Shown here piece by piece: positions 10,937-20,880 of a stretch of 64,000 bases of DNA (position 1 is the stretch's first letter; each line of letters starts with the position of its first letter). The position numbers and the translations under genes were made by a program. The stretch comes from Symsagittifera roscoffensis (lineage: Eukaryota; Xenacoelomorpha; Acoela; Convolutidae). Location of the stretch: NCBI RefSeq assembly GCF_963678635.1, contig NC_087068.1, positions 31,994,318 through 32,058,317 on the forward strand. Reading direction: 5' to 3'. The notes beneath the pieces are model-generated. The model worked only from the letters and a program-made list of their open reading frames with translations, was not told where the DNA came from and ran no database searches.

Positions 10937-11668
10937 TCACGGGGTGGTCATCCCCACTTCCGTACTGAACTTCAGTTGCCGAGCCAAATTCGGTATATCA
11001 AGACAAAGCGCCTCGTCCAACACATTCAAGGTGTCTGCGAATTCATAAAAACCCCTCAGGGCATGAGGCACTTCTGCCCATGCCATCGCCACTTCCGACT
11101 TCAGAAGTCTCAAGTTTACCGGCTCGAGTTCTCGATTCGGGGCTGCCATTAGCATCCGCAACCCGTTGCCTTCTGCTATCAACATCCACATCGCGTACTT
11201 GAACTGTAGAGCTGCTGGCATACCTGCATAACCTGGCGCTGATGCGAATACCACCTTCGTTTTTGACCCCAATCGAGAAGCCACCAACTCCTGCGCCTCA
11301 TTCATTGCTGCAAACAAGGTCTGAATTGCCTCACAGATCTTCTTTGGCGTTGGTTCACCAATTCTCAAGTGCTAAAGTAATCCCGCTGCATGCAGTCAAT
11401 CGTTCATCCCCGCGAACAACAACAACTCCGACTCACACGGTCTTTCCGATTTCAACGCCACAATCAGAGTCAACATCTGATTTAGTTCCGCGCCTGGTAG
11501 CAGATACACCAACGCCTCTGCTCTGGCCAAAATAATTTCGGGGAGGTTCCATCGAAAACTGACCTCGCTGCTCCAGGGTGAGCGATCAGAAACTGCCAGA
11601 GTCTTGGCCAGCTGTGAGGTCCCATGGAAATTCCCGTATCTTAGATTTTCTGACAATTTCGGGCCCAA
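10937..11668 (-). pseudogene. Second SGNH-hydrolase-like domain, unit-2 copy
   Basis: Identical to 7967-8698, with the same internal frameshift and stop (11668-11396 then 11368-10937). The shared break shows that it predates the 2970-bp duplication. Confidence 0.45.
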
Positions 11669-12090
11669 ATAGGCAGTAGGAGTCCCATGCTTTTCGGCTC
11701 AAGAAATTTTTCTACGGCTCTTAACTGCGCAGGAATTTCCACTCTAACTCTGGCTACACTCGTAAGATGCTTCAGTGGTTCCACTATGAGGCTTGGGCTT
11801 CCCAATTACTTGAGAGGCCGGTATTTGAATGGTCCAGTGATTGATTTCTGAGGAATCCCAGTCGAGTCCGCCGTTTCCAGGGTTTAGTCTCGAGAAAAGT
11901 GCGCTTCATGCGCCTTCAGCCAATCCACGCAGAAGTGATTGCTCAGGTCCTCGTGTGAGAGGCTCTTGAGTCCCATGACCTCCCTTAGCTCTTGCCTGCA
12001 GGCCAGATCTTCAAGATCCAAGTCGTTCACTCGTTTCATATACCTAGCCTTGCTTGATTTTTCACGGCCTCCTGCCGGTGCTCGGTCATT

Positions 12091-13776
12091 CTACTTCTTC
12101 TCCACCATTGGTACTTGTGACACCCCAGAGCTTTGTGGTGTAGAAGACTCTACCTCATCCCTCTCCATGGGTGTCGAACCCAGTTGCCAGATTCTGCTGC
12201 TCCTCGAACTCCCTCTAGAATCAATTCTACCTCCCAATGGGTCAGCCACTGGCCTACCTGAAAAGAAGGAAGGCCTCGGGGGCGGACCAAGGGTGAATTG
12301 ATTAGTCTCCACCAGATCCGACTCTACATTGTTGATATGTCCCTGAAACGTACCATTCAACCACCCCGCGCCCTTGGGCTTATTGAAGTGGATGCCGTCC
12401 GAAGATGAGTTTAGCGGCAGGGAGTACTCCATCATTCTCGCGACATGGAGCAGCCTCACGGGCAGGAGGCTTCTCTTCTGCATTTGCCTGATTATATCAT
12501 TGAAGTGGCGCACCCTCTCATTCATGTTCATCGCCTTCTGGTCTGCCATCCTATTGTAGGGAAACGTACAAATCGTGAGCACCGTAGGTTCCAAGTAGAT
12601 CCTCAGCTCCTCAAGAAAGCAGTTCTCCTTGTCCTGAAGCCTCACCATCTTCCGCGATTCGCCTTTAGAAGCATTCTTAGTTCCCATCATTAGGGTGACC
12701 GTGTACACCTTTCCCATTTCCAGCATCTCTAGCGACGCCAATATCTGGGGCATTGCTGCACCCCAGAAACTCAAGGTTCCCACCTGCCAGGGCGCCTGGA
12801 TCCTCGTCAGGACCCTGACAAGACTGTCCCCAATGATCAAGTAGACCGTGCCTTCAGATATTCTGGGCTGCGTGAAGTATTGCACACAAGATGCGTCATG
12901 GAACTCGTCCCTCCTCTCGCGTTGCCCCGACGTCCAATCATCCCGTTTGTGTCGGTGGTATGCGCCATCTGTGTTCTTTTTGTAGTTGGCAAACATGGAA
13001 CTCCTCATTGGGTATTCCCTCCAAGTGCGTGCCTCAACCTCGCGTGCCGGACTCTCAGGAGTCCTTGCCTGCAGCCTCTTTTGCAACTCCTTAAGACGTG
13101 ACGTCCCCGCGCCAGCCTGACTACCACTAGTTGAGCGGGGTGACAGACCCAGCAGTTTAATATCCATTAGTGTTTTGATCCGACCCGACTCAAGATCTCT
13201 CGAGGATGGGACGGGTTTTGGTGGCATCCATGTGTTCAGGCCCTCATTCATTTGCTCTTGGGCCACGCGGTCCAGGTTAAAACGGCCAGCCGACCTAAAA
13301 GTCTCATCAACTTCCATCCTAAAATCTGGTCTCGATCGCGTCATTAAGGATTCAGTCAACGTCTTCACCTTCCGTTCTGTGCCACTCGCGAGTTCTTGCT
13401 GTTTCCTCTGCAGCCGCTCAACTTCTGATTTTACTTGGTCGCAGTTCGCCGCGCTCTGTTGTAGTTTTTGGGCTTGGTCCCGCTCCACGTTCAACAGATC
13501 CCGCTCAAGTATCACCTTGTTCCTGTCATGATTGGCCTGGTCTCTATCGAGATTCGCTTGGTCCCTTTCCCTTTGGATTCTTTCCAATTCCCATTTCAAG
13601 TTGCTGAGATCAGGGTAAGACTCTTCTGTTTGCTGGGATTGTATCATCGATAGCACCTTGCTGCTATTCTGGGTCCCAGTCCCCGCCGTCGGTTTGGTCG
13701 GAAGGGGAAATTCCCCTGCACCATACTCTGTCGTATTGTTCAAGCCGGGGTTTCTCGCCAGGTCGAATCCCCTCAC
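12091..13776 (-). CDS. Coiled-coil plus SGNH/GDSL hydrolase protein, 561 residues, intact
   Basis: The longest open frame of the giant element. Residues about 60-140 are a heptad-like coiled coil built of ERDQAN/DRDQAN repeats. A polar linker follows, then an SGNH-hydrolase domain: block I IIGDSLVR (Ser near residue 318), block II Gly in SFWGAAMPQ, block III MMGTKNAS (Asn) and block V SDGIHFNKPKG (Asp near 460, His near 463). The C-terminal 90 residues are Pro/Ser/Arg-rich. SGNH enzymes are esterases or lipases, and esterase-type domains are known in ORF1 of CR1 non-LTR elements. Here it lies in the post-integrase tail of a gypsy-like element. The intact frame contrasts with the broken pol genes. 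Substrate is unknown. Confidence 0.72.
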   Translation of the reverse strand: MRGFDLARNPGLNNTTEYGAGEFPLPTKPTAGTGTQNSSKVLSMIQSQQTEESYPDLSNLKWELERIQRERDQANLDRDQANHDRNKVILERDLLNVERDQAQKLQQSAANCDQVKSEVERLQRKQQELASGTERKVKTLTESLMTRSRPDFRMEVDETFRSAGRFNLDRVAQEQMNEGLNTWMPPKPVPSSRDLESGRIKTLMDIKLLGLSPRSTSGSQAGAGTSRLKELQKRLQARTPESPAREVEARTWREYPMRSSMFANYKKNTDGAYHRHKRDDWTSGQRERRDEFHDASCVQYFTQPRISEGTVYLIIGDSLVRVLTRIQAPWQVGTLSFWGAAMPQILASLEMLEMGKVYTVTLMMGTKNASKGESRKMVRLQDKENCFLEELRIYLEPTVLTICTFPYNRMADQKAMNMNERVRHFNDIIRQMQKRSLLPVRLLHVARMMEYSLPLNSSSDGIHFNKPKGAGWLNGTFQGHINNVESDLVETNQFTLGPPPRPSFFSGRPVADPLGGRIDSRGSSRSSRIWQLGSTPMERDEVESSTPQSSGVSQVPMVEKK

Positions 13777-14025
13777 GCCTCCATCGATGTTCCAGGACAG
13801 TCAACTGGTCTGCTCTCCGTCCGATGTGTAGCCCACCATCAACACAGCCTCGGTCGCTGACTCCCTGCACTCGCCTTGCGGCTCTAGTTGCAGAACAGCA
13901 TTAAGCATCCGTGCCAGTCTCTCGTCCATTTGCGTGTAGTCGAGATCCCTCAAGCGCTTGTATAGCTCACCGAGCGCGGGCTTCTTGAATGCTGCTGGCG
14001 CAGATTTACAAAAACGATCTGACAT
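13664..14025 (-). CDS. Short ORFs upstream of the coiled-coil/SGNH ORF (13801-14025; 13664-13870)
   Basis: The 74-codon frame 14025-13801 is helix-prone (GELYKRLRDLDYTQMDERLARML) and may be the true N-terminal part of the coiled-coil/SGNH protein, separated from it by one frameshift or stop at about 13800. The overlapping 13870-13664 frame is probably a shadow. No domain recognised. Confidence 0.4.
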
Positions 14026-14562
14026 TGCTTCTTGCTCAAAAGATTTTCTCTATTCGTCCAACACTCAAGAAAAACCTTACCTAGATCAATACCCAAGAAA
14101 TACTTTATCTAGATCAATACTCAAGAATTACCTTGCTCCGGTGCCAATTGTAGAATACTGAGTGATGTTTTTGTTAACGTTCTCGTGTCGTTCAACCCAG
14201 TTATTCAGTTATTGCTTTTGTTTTTACGATTCAAAATCGATGTGAAAATAAAGGCTAAATTTTGGACCAAGAATGTTTTTGTTCATGACCAATCTAAACC
14301 TCCCCCGTTAGTACCGTTAAAATATTATTTGAACAATTTTTGATAAAATGATGCAATTAGGTATTTCAAAATAATGCAGGTCCATTTTATGTTTTAGCAC
14401 CTTACAGTTCAGAAAAGAGTAAAAATTCAGTTTTAATTGTCATGCCAGTTATACTAAAACCAATTTCCTGTCGTGTGCCTCCTTTTCAGCTAGCTCAAGA
14501 CTCTCGTGACCCCAACTCAAGACCCTCGTGTCAAGCCGAGTATTTCAGGCGATGCCCAAGTA
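14026..14562. other. Non-coding spacer with short direct repeats
   Basis: No ORF of note. At 14064-14131 there are three imperfect repeats of about 28 bp, each starting TCAAGAA/CCAAGAA and the first two ending CTAGATCAATAC. The stretch 14200-14460 is AT-rich compared with the ORFs on either side. It separates the macrodomain-like ORF from the SGNH block and might contain a promoter or splice signals for a subgenomic message, but no specific signal was identified. Confidence 0.5.
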
Positions 14563-15824
14563 TTAATTCTTGTGCAGGCGTACCATTATCTGTATTTCAG
14601 CGAAGACCACGTGCAGGATAGCCTATAGTTTAGCCCTAGGGTTCAATCTGCCCCTGTCTGGATCGTAGACTGGCATCGAAACCTCTTTTATCCATCTTTC
14701 CACCAGGAAGTCCCTCAACCGTGTCAATGCCAGCATCACGTGCTCGGGATCTATCATATTTCTCTCACTGACTCTTGTCACCAGAAAGCAGAGGTATTTG
14801 TCATTAACTTGTGAAAATGAAGGAGGAAGTGCCGCCAGACCTCCAAGTCCTGGTCTCAGCCTGAACAGAAATTCCACGTATTAGTACTCTCTCTTAAAAT
14901 CGGCTTCTAATCTGGTGTTGAAACTCATATCCGCTGTTATGCATATTGCGCTGGTCCTATCTGACAAGATGTGATCAGGATGTTCTCTGAGTACTCATTT
15001 GGTTTTTCGAACTTGGTCTCGAAATTTCTTCCAATGGTAGGCTCGACTTCTTCTTGATCCAGCTCCAGTCCGTTAATCTCTCTCACTTCCCTGAGTTTCG
15101 TTATCATTAAATTTTTGGTGCGGGTAAGTTCAGCCCCCACTCCCCGGACAAAAATATTTATCGACGTCCCCGTCGATGGTGCTGGGCTCAAATGGTTAGA
15201 TGGTATGTTTAATGTCCGGTCTGTCGGCGTCCAACCCAACAACGAGTTTTCTCCTTTCACATAGTTTCCTGCTGATATGTCGACTTGTTGGATGCTTTGC
15301 GTTTCTTTGTCGTCAGCCTGCAGACCAAGAATCCACTCTAGTATCCTCAGGTTTGTATTCTCTCTTCTTTCTATCTCGCTTTGTGCCAGATCCATTTCTT
15401 TTGCTGGTAAGGTGTGGTCCTCCTGCCACGAGTGCTGACTATCATTGATGATTCGCCACTCCTCATCCGCTACTAGGTCGCCCTTGTTCACCATCTCTGC
15501 ACCTAGCTCTTCTGGTTGTATCTTGTCAATTAAAAAGTCATCGCTATACCTATTGTACCTTATCATTGTTTTCCTACCCCCACCCCTTCTTGTTTCTCTT
15601 GTCATGGGCTGATCTGGCTCTGTCCATTTTGGCACCTCGTCCTGCTCTGTTTCGTTCCAGTTCTCTTCTGCAAAAGATCTTTCGTCCGAGCCTACCTCTA
15701 TCTTTTCATTGTCGTCCATACTCATGCAATCGTTGCCCTCATTTTTCTCTCTGGTGCCCTTCCCGTTTACCTCGCACGCGGGCACCACCAACAGGTACTC
15801 GAGTCGTTCCATGTTTTGTGGCAC
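14563..15824 (-). pseudogene. Macrodomain-like (ADP-ribose-binding type) protein of the cargo tail
   Basis: The frame 15824-14937 (295 codons) is open; its first 230 residues are acidic and low-complexity. Its end (NILITSCQIGPAQYA) passes by a frameshift into CITADMSFNTRLEADFKRE, then GLGGLAALPP, YLCFLVTRVSER, LTRLRDFLVER and VSMPVYDPDRGRL, ending at 14563. This order resembles the OARD1/Af1521-type macrodomain: a CIS-D-M-G-x-G-I loop with FKKRFG, a GGVAVL strand, a Y-I-x-Y-L-I-T-K strand, a helix, and an M-P-x-I-G-x-G-xD loop. Macrodomains bind or hydrolyse ADP-ribose. The second loop is changed (MPVYDPDRGRL), so activity is uncertain. There is one frameshift and stops near 14880 and 14626. 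Assignment is by pattern recognition, not search. Confidence 0.5.
14847..15052. repeat. About 205-bp direct repeat, copy 1 (macrodomain N-half)
   Basis: Matches 15840-16045 at an offset of 993 bp (331 codons) with a handful of substitutions. It encodes, on the minus strand, the segment from EVEPTIGR to RPGLG at the start of the macrodomain. This copy is the one continuous with the rest of the domain. Confidence 0.9.
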
Positions 15825-15839
15825 ACACCAGTATTCCCA

Positions 15840-16045
15840 GTCCTGGTCTCTGCCTGAACAGAAATTCCACGTATTGGTACTCTCTCTTAAAATCGGCTTC
15901 CAATCTGGTGTTGAAACGCATATCCGCTGTTATGCATATTGCGCTGGTCCTATCTGACAAGATGTGATCAGGATGTTCTCTGAGTACTCATTTGGTTTTT
16001 CAAACTTGGTCTCGAATTTTCTTCCAATGGTAGGCTCGACTTCTA
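15840..16045. repeat. About 205-bp direct repeat, copy 2, abutting integrase
   Basis: Second copy of the macrodomain N-half. On the minus strand it starts abruptly after the integrase residues VGAYN and truncates the normal integrase C-terminus. In this copy the tyrosine that is a stop in copy 1 is still coding (FKREYQY), so copy 1 mutated after duplication. Confidence 0.88.
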
Positions 16046-16900
16046 TTGTACGCTCCCACCGCTTGTGGCAAATACTTGTCGCAGTCCGTCATATACCTCG
16101 AGCAATATACCCAGAGCTTATTCACCAGCGTTCAATTTTGCCTCTCTACTAGTCCATTCGTCTGTGGATGGTAAGTCGTCGAGTGTGCTTGTGCAATGTG
16201 ATATCTTCCCATGAGTTCTTTTGTCAGATCTCCAACGAAGGCTTTCCCGTTATCTGATTGAAAGGTCATCGCACAGCCATATCGCGATACCATATGCGAT
16301 ACCAAGTGGTCGCAAGTTTCCTCTGCCGAAGCTGTCTGACATGGTTTTGCTTCCGCCAGTTTCGTGAAGTGATGTATGATTGCCAGTGTCTGGTTATACC
16401 CCGAATCTCTCATGCAGAGCTCTCCACCAAAAAGCCATTCTGAGCTTTCCACGGATTTGAGCGGGAACTTTATTTTTCTTGGGTCTTTCACTTGCAAGCA
16501 CAACAAACACGCATTCTCCCATCTCTCACAAGCCTTCCTCATTCCTGGCCAATCAAATCAGTGTAGTATTTTTGTTGCACCTTGTCTATTCCTTGATTAT
16601 CCATCTGATCGTGCGATCTGAACAACATTTCCTTTTGATAAAGCTGTGGTAATATGATGAGATTATGTTTGTGTAGTATTCTCTTCGTCTCTTCGTGTTT
16701 TCTCCTGCAGGCCACCACGCTATCAGCCGTGTGGTAGAGCAAGTCCTCACGTTCCTTGAAGAACTGGCTCAAAATCTTGTAGCTATCTTCCTTCAGGTCT
16801 CCTTTTTCCTTCACTCCCGCTCGTATTCATTTGGAAAGGTTGCTTGTCATTTTGTCGTTTTTCTGTGCTCGTATCAGGTCCGATAGCCTCTACCTCGCCT
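16046..16900 (-). pseudogene. Ty3/gypsy-type integrase
   Basis: Frames 16814-16539 and 16542-16132 join by a frameshift. The N-terminus retains an HHCC-like zinc module (SHDQM...NQGIDK...CLLC), with the second His apparently replaced. The catalytic core has SDNGKAFVGDL (second Asp) and HSTTYHPQTNGLVERQN (final Glu), but the first Asp region is altered (IIHHFTK, GGELCMRD). A stop follows ERQN, after which sequence continues to VGAYN and is cut by the 205-bp repeat. Integrase would insert the cDNA; this one appears inactive. It lies immediately upstream of the macrodomain region. Confidence 0.82.
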
Positions 16901-17487
16901 TAACGTGTTTCTTTAGCGCCATCATTTGCCCGTTCAGTTCTCCCGGCTTATGGATATCGTCTTTAAGCTTGACGCATACTATGCCTCTCAAGACCACCCG
17001 ATCATCGTCCGGCTCCAGATTCGTTCTGATGTTTGAGTTGCATGATAACTCCCTGAAAGGTCTCCTTGGCACCTCTGTCATCTCTAGTTCTTCTCCTTTA
17101 TTGACGTCATGATGCTCAAGTTGTATGTCTCTGACGAAGGATCGGTTTGTAGTTCCCTGTCATAATTCCTCTTTTTTTTTCAGCCAATTTCATGCAAAGA
17201 CGATCTTATTCACCATCACTTTCTACTGAATCTTCGTCCCATTCTTCTGACTCCCAGGACAAATTTTCCTCTTCGCCATCCCTTTCTTGTGGCGGCCACT
17301 CCCCGTACTCCTGACCTAGTCCCAGATCCTCAACTTCTTCTTTGAATAAAACTTTCTTCCTTCGTAGCGTTGTTCGCCTGAGTATGCCCTCCGGGATTTT
17401 CTCGACCAATGTTCGTACCACATCTTTGATCTCTGGTTCCCCGTCTTTCATTGAGTCTCCATCACGTGAGACTTCTTCCGTTCTCAT
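16890..17487 (-). pseudogene. RNase H-integrase linker ORFs, acidic
   Basis: The frame 17487-17206 (93 codons) is very acidic (long Glu/Asp runs toward its C-terminus), and 17081-16890 is a further 63-codon piece. Such linkers between RNase H and integrase are uncommon in length for gypsy elements. No domain recognised. A 22-bp tandem duplication (CTTTGACTTGAGCATGAT repeated) sits nearby at about 17623-17661. Confidence 0.4.
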
Positions 17488-17874
17488 TCATCATTTCCTC
17501 TGGTCGAGACCACGGGTCTGTCATCGGCCAATCTCTCCAGCAATCTCATCAAATCCTGCCCTACCGTCGCCTTTCCTGTTTCCTCATCGTCGGGGTCATA
17601 ACCTTTTGCCTTCAGCGTCTCTCTTTGACTTGAGCATGATTATCTTTGACTTGAGCATGATTTGGATCGGCATAGCGGATTTTCTCTTCAGAATTGCGGT
17701 TTCCCGATGCTCTGTGGGTAATTCGGGATGGTCTTCGATCGGTTTGCCTGATTTATCGAGTCATTTCGTGATCGGTAAGTTATCATCCGTTTCCTTGTCC
17801 ATAAATGAGAAAGCATCTTTGATCTCAGGCCTATCAGCCTCCCTCTGCTCCTGTCTCTCGCAGAATTCCTTTTC

Positions 17875-18279
17875 TTAATCAAGCTGTCGGCGTTTTGGTG
17901 TTGGGTGATGTTCAAATATCATATTGTAACCATCCAACCGCACTCTCCATCTCCCAATGTAGCTTTGGTTCATTGAGTACGTCTTCAGCCAACTGAGTGC
18001 CGTGCTGTCGACCCGTAGTTTGAAAGAGTTGCTGCCCAGATATGTCCTATACTTTTCCACAAAGGTGGCAACCGCAAACATCTCTGCCTTGGGTGCCCCG
18101 TACTTCATTTCCGTGACGCTAAAGACTTTGCTCCCGTATGCTATTGGTCTCAAGACTATTCTCTCGTTCATTTTCTCTTCCTGGTGGAGTATGTCGGAGA
18201 TTGCAACCACCGATGCGTCAGTGTCCATTACGTACATTCCTTTCTCTGTAGGCATGCCTAGCACCGGTGCTTCACACAA
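17875..18279 (-). pseudogene. Ty3/gypsy RNase H
   Basis: A 134-codon frame with the three acidic RNase H positions visible: MDTDASVVAIS (Asp), PKAEMFAV (Glu) and LRVDSTALSWL (Asp). The sequence YGAPKAEMFA and the tail SYIGRWRVRLDGY are typical of gypsy pol. RNase H degrades the RNA strand of the cDNA hybrid. It overlaps by about 20 bp, in another frame, the preceding RT piece, which implies a frameshift. The C-terminus is frameshifted into 17915-17688. Confidence 0.88.
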
Positions 18280-19290
18280 TTCTTTTTTTTTCTGTGAAAT
18301 GACTCGTCCGCCGCGTTATTCCATTTGAACTTCTTGCCTTTATGCCTCATGAGTTGTTGGATCGGATATATTTTGTCCGCATAGCCTCCCATGAACTCTC
18401 TGTAGTCTCTCTGTATCCAAGAAAGCTCGTCAACTGATGTTCGATTACTGGCGACTTCCAAGTCAGCACTGGTTCTATCGCATCTGTATGTGGTCAGATG
18501 CCATGCTTATATACCACCCTCCCCAGGTATTTTATCGAGTTTTTTAGAATTCTATATTTCGAGGGTTTACATTTCAGTCCTGCCCTTTTCATGCATGCAA
18601 ACACTTCGTCCAGTCGCTCGATATGGTCCTATAGGGTAGGTGTCGCGATCACCACGTCACCCACGTAACAATCATCAAGTTGCCCTACTTCTTTGTCACA
18701 CTCGTTAGTGACTGCGCCATCAGTCGCTGAATTGTGGCTGTCGCGTTGCAGAGGCCAAAGGGCATCCTCTTCCATTGGAACAGACCCAGCTTGCAAGCAA
18801 ACCCTAATTTGTCCCTATCTTGTTTCCTAATTGAAACCTGCCAAAAGGCGTACCCCAGATCAAGAGTTATAAAAATTTTGCGTCACCTAATTTCGAAAGG
18901 CTCTCATCTGTACTAGGTTGGGATAGGCATTTTTCACCGTGAAGAAGTTCAGATATCGAAAGTCACAACAAAACCTTTGTTGGTCTCCTTTCTTTTTGGC
19001 CATCACTACTTCACACGCCCACGGTGATTTGGATGGTTCTATCATATTATACTCTAGTAAGGTCTCTATCTCTTTTCTGCAAGCAACTGAGTTGTTTGGG
19101 GTCATACGCATCGCCCCCTCCCCATGCGGTACCGCCGACTCTTTTAATTTTATCTCATATTCTAGGGAATTACAGAACCCGATGTCCGCTTTATGTATCG
19201 AAAAAAACTTCCTGATTTGTATCTACGTTCTTGATGGCTTCGAGCAAATCGTCCGTTACTTTCCCCCTTAAATTAAATGTTTAATTTTTG
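18258..19290 (-). pseudogene. Ty3/gypsy reverse transcriptase, inactivated
   Basis: Pieces in several frames: IEPSKSPWACEVVMAKKKG and RFCCDFRYLN (fingers) in 19111-18887, then a degraded palm, then FMGGYADKIYPIQQL (connection) in 18461-18258. The catalytic box near 18640-18672 reads CYVGDVVIATPTL, so the second aspartate pair of the usual YVDD is altered to YVGD. There are multiple stops between 18480 and 18880. It is clearly dead although many blocks are recognisable. Confidence 0.85.
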
Positions 19291-19335
19291 GCAACACTGG
19301 TTTAACCATTTCTAATTCCTCTGGTGTGGATTTTT

Positions 19336-19665
19336 CTAAAAACATGAACAGCTCGAACATCCATCGTCCGTTTCTGACTTAAGTGAATTCACAAGACCTG
19401 ATAAAATTTCAAGACCTGAGTCAAGAACTTCATTTTCTTTTACATTTTTAGTCATTTCGTATCTAGTTTTTACGGGCAGTGCGTATCCCAGCTTCCTTCC
19501 CCCTCTGGATTGTGATTGGTATATCAAGAGTATTCAACAAAACACTGACGCAGAGATCACTCCTGGTGATCTGGAATGATCTTCCTAACATAGCAGCACT
19601 TTGACTCTTCGGATTCGGTACTATAGACACTTATTTGTTGTCACTTAGTCCATAATAATCCTTCA
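19336..19665 (-). pseudogene. Protease-RT linker
   Basis: A 63-codon frame (19527-19336) including GRKLGYALPVKTRYEM, the stretch that normally links the retropepsin to the RT fingers in gypsy pol. It is followed by a Ser/Cys-rich end. Frame breaks occur on both sides. Confidence 0.5.
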
Positions 19666-20300
19666 TTATGCTATTGCCGCCTCGTTCGCTTTCAACCTCA
19701 CCCTCCTACTCAAGAAAACTGGAGATTTATTCTTGTTCGTCGTTATCAAACTCACCGGTTTAGTTACGTACTTCCTTTCCGGGTTTCGAATCCTGAACAT
19801 CGCTTTGTTAAGATCAATCGTTACATCAAAATTCTTGATGAGAACTCTTCCTAAAATGAATTGATCAGACTCATCTAGATTCTCCACGACCAGAAAACTC
19901 ATTCACAATTTGCGTTCCCCCAGATTCAGAGCTATGATCGGTGTTCTACCTAGGACCCTTAATGCCCCCTTGTTTGCCGCTGACAGCCGTATCCTTGAGT
20001 CTATCAGGTCGCCTTTGTCGAATCCCATCGTTTTTCATGTTTCTATTGGTAATACAATCAAGACAGCCCCTGTATCCAACAATCCTTGTAGTTGGGTCTT
20101 CTTTCCACTTATGTCTAGTACATGTGCTGATACGTCTGCTTTTCTTCCCAGATTTATGGAATCTTCCTCCAGCATGGCCCTATCTCACCTTGAGTTCTTC
20201 TCGACCTACGTAGATTTGACCGGCAAGATCTTCGTCACACGTTATCATTGTTTTTTTTGTATAGATATTTATTCCATCTATGTTCAACATGACCTCGTCA
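19666..20300 (-). pseudogene. Retropepsin (aspartic protease)
   Basis: The catalytic motif GLLDTGAV lies at about 20065-20095 on the minus strand, followed by IPIETWKxMGFDK-like sequence. The 78-codon frame 19902-19666 carries the C-terminal FILGRVLIKNFDVTIDL (the ILGR block of retropepsins). It would cleave the gag-pol polyprotein. At least one frameshift lies between the two halves. Confidence 0.82.
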
Positions 20301-20880
20301 TGTGAACCATAGGCTTCCGTGTACCTGCTGTCTATCCTAGTCGATTTACCACCAACTCTCGTGAGTGCTCTTGAAGGAGTTAGTGGGCTGATGGTGCGTA
20401 AGTAGTCAGCATACCCATCTATGTGTATTAGTGTTTGATCCTTGGGCTCACTCAGATTCCTCGTTACCTCATGGCCACCGCCGTGATTATTGACATGATT
20501 CTTGCCCCATTCTTCGTGATTCCGAAGAGTTTCCCGGTAACCATTCTCAAGGTGTTGCAGTTACTCTTGGTTGTCAGATAGTCACCGGTCTCTAATTCCG
20601 GTTTTGTCATAGAGTGTCTCATTCCTCTTCTGTCTGTCTATCTCTTGTTTTAGCGGTTGTTCAATTTTTTTGGTCGCCAACTCCTTTTTCACCTTGTTGA
20701 TAGCCTCTACAGCTGCTTTCTCGTAATCTGTTCCCAGTGAACTACTTCACTCAGCCCCCGGCCTCTCTCACTTCGGTTACGGCCTTTACAGTCTTAGTCG
20801 TGAATTCACCGCCTGTCGCTTCTTTGGTATGCAAGTCATTCTCCGCTTGTCTAATCCTAGTGTTTTGCACCGCAGCAAGT
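20301..20880 (-). other. Gag-pol linker, broken
   Basis: No frame longer than about 60 codons on the minus strand. Polar, charged fragments occur in several frames; it probably is the decayed spacer between the zinc knuckles and protease. Nothing specific recognised. Confidence 0.4.

Larger units (their letters stand above)
10011..12980. repeat. 2970-bp tandem duplication, copy 2
   Basis: Second copy of the segment at 7041-10010. Its distal end at about 12980 continues into the native coiled-coil N-terminal region of the SGNH ORF, so the left edge of copy 1 and right edge of copy 2 are the ancestral flanks. Confidence 0.95.

Noticed and set aside
17342-17878. 178-codon plus-strand ORF
   Set aside because: Antisense to the acidic RNase H-integrase linker; Ser-rich shadow composition.
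19910-20305. 131-codon plus-strand ORF
   Set aside because: Lies opposite the retropepsin DTG region and has no domain of its own.
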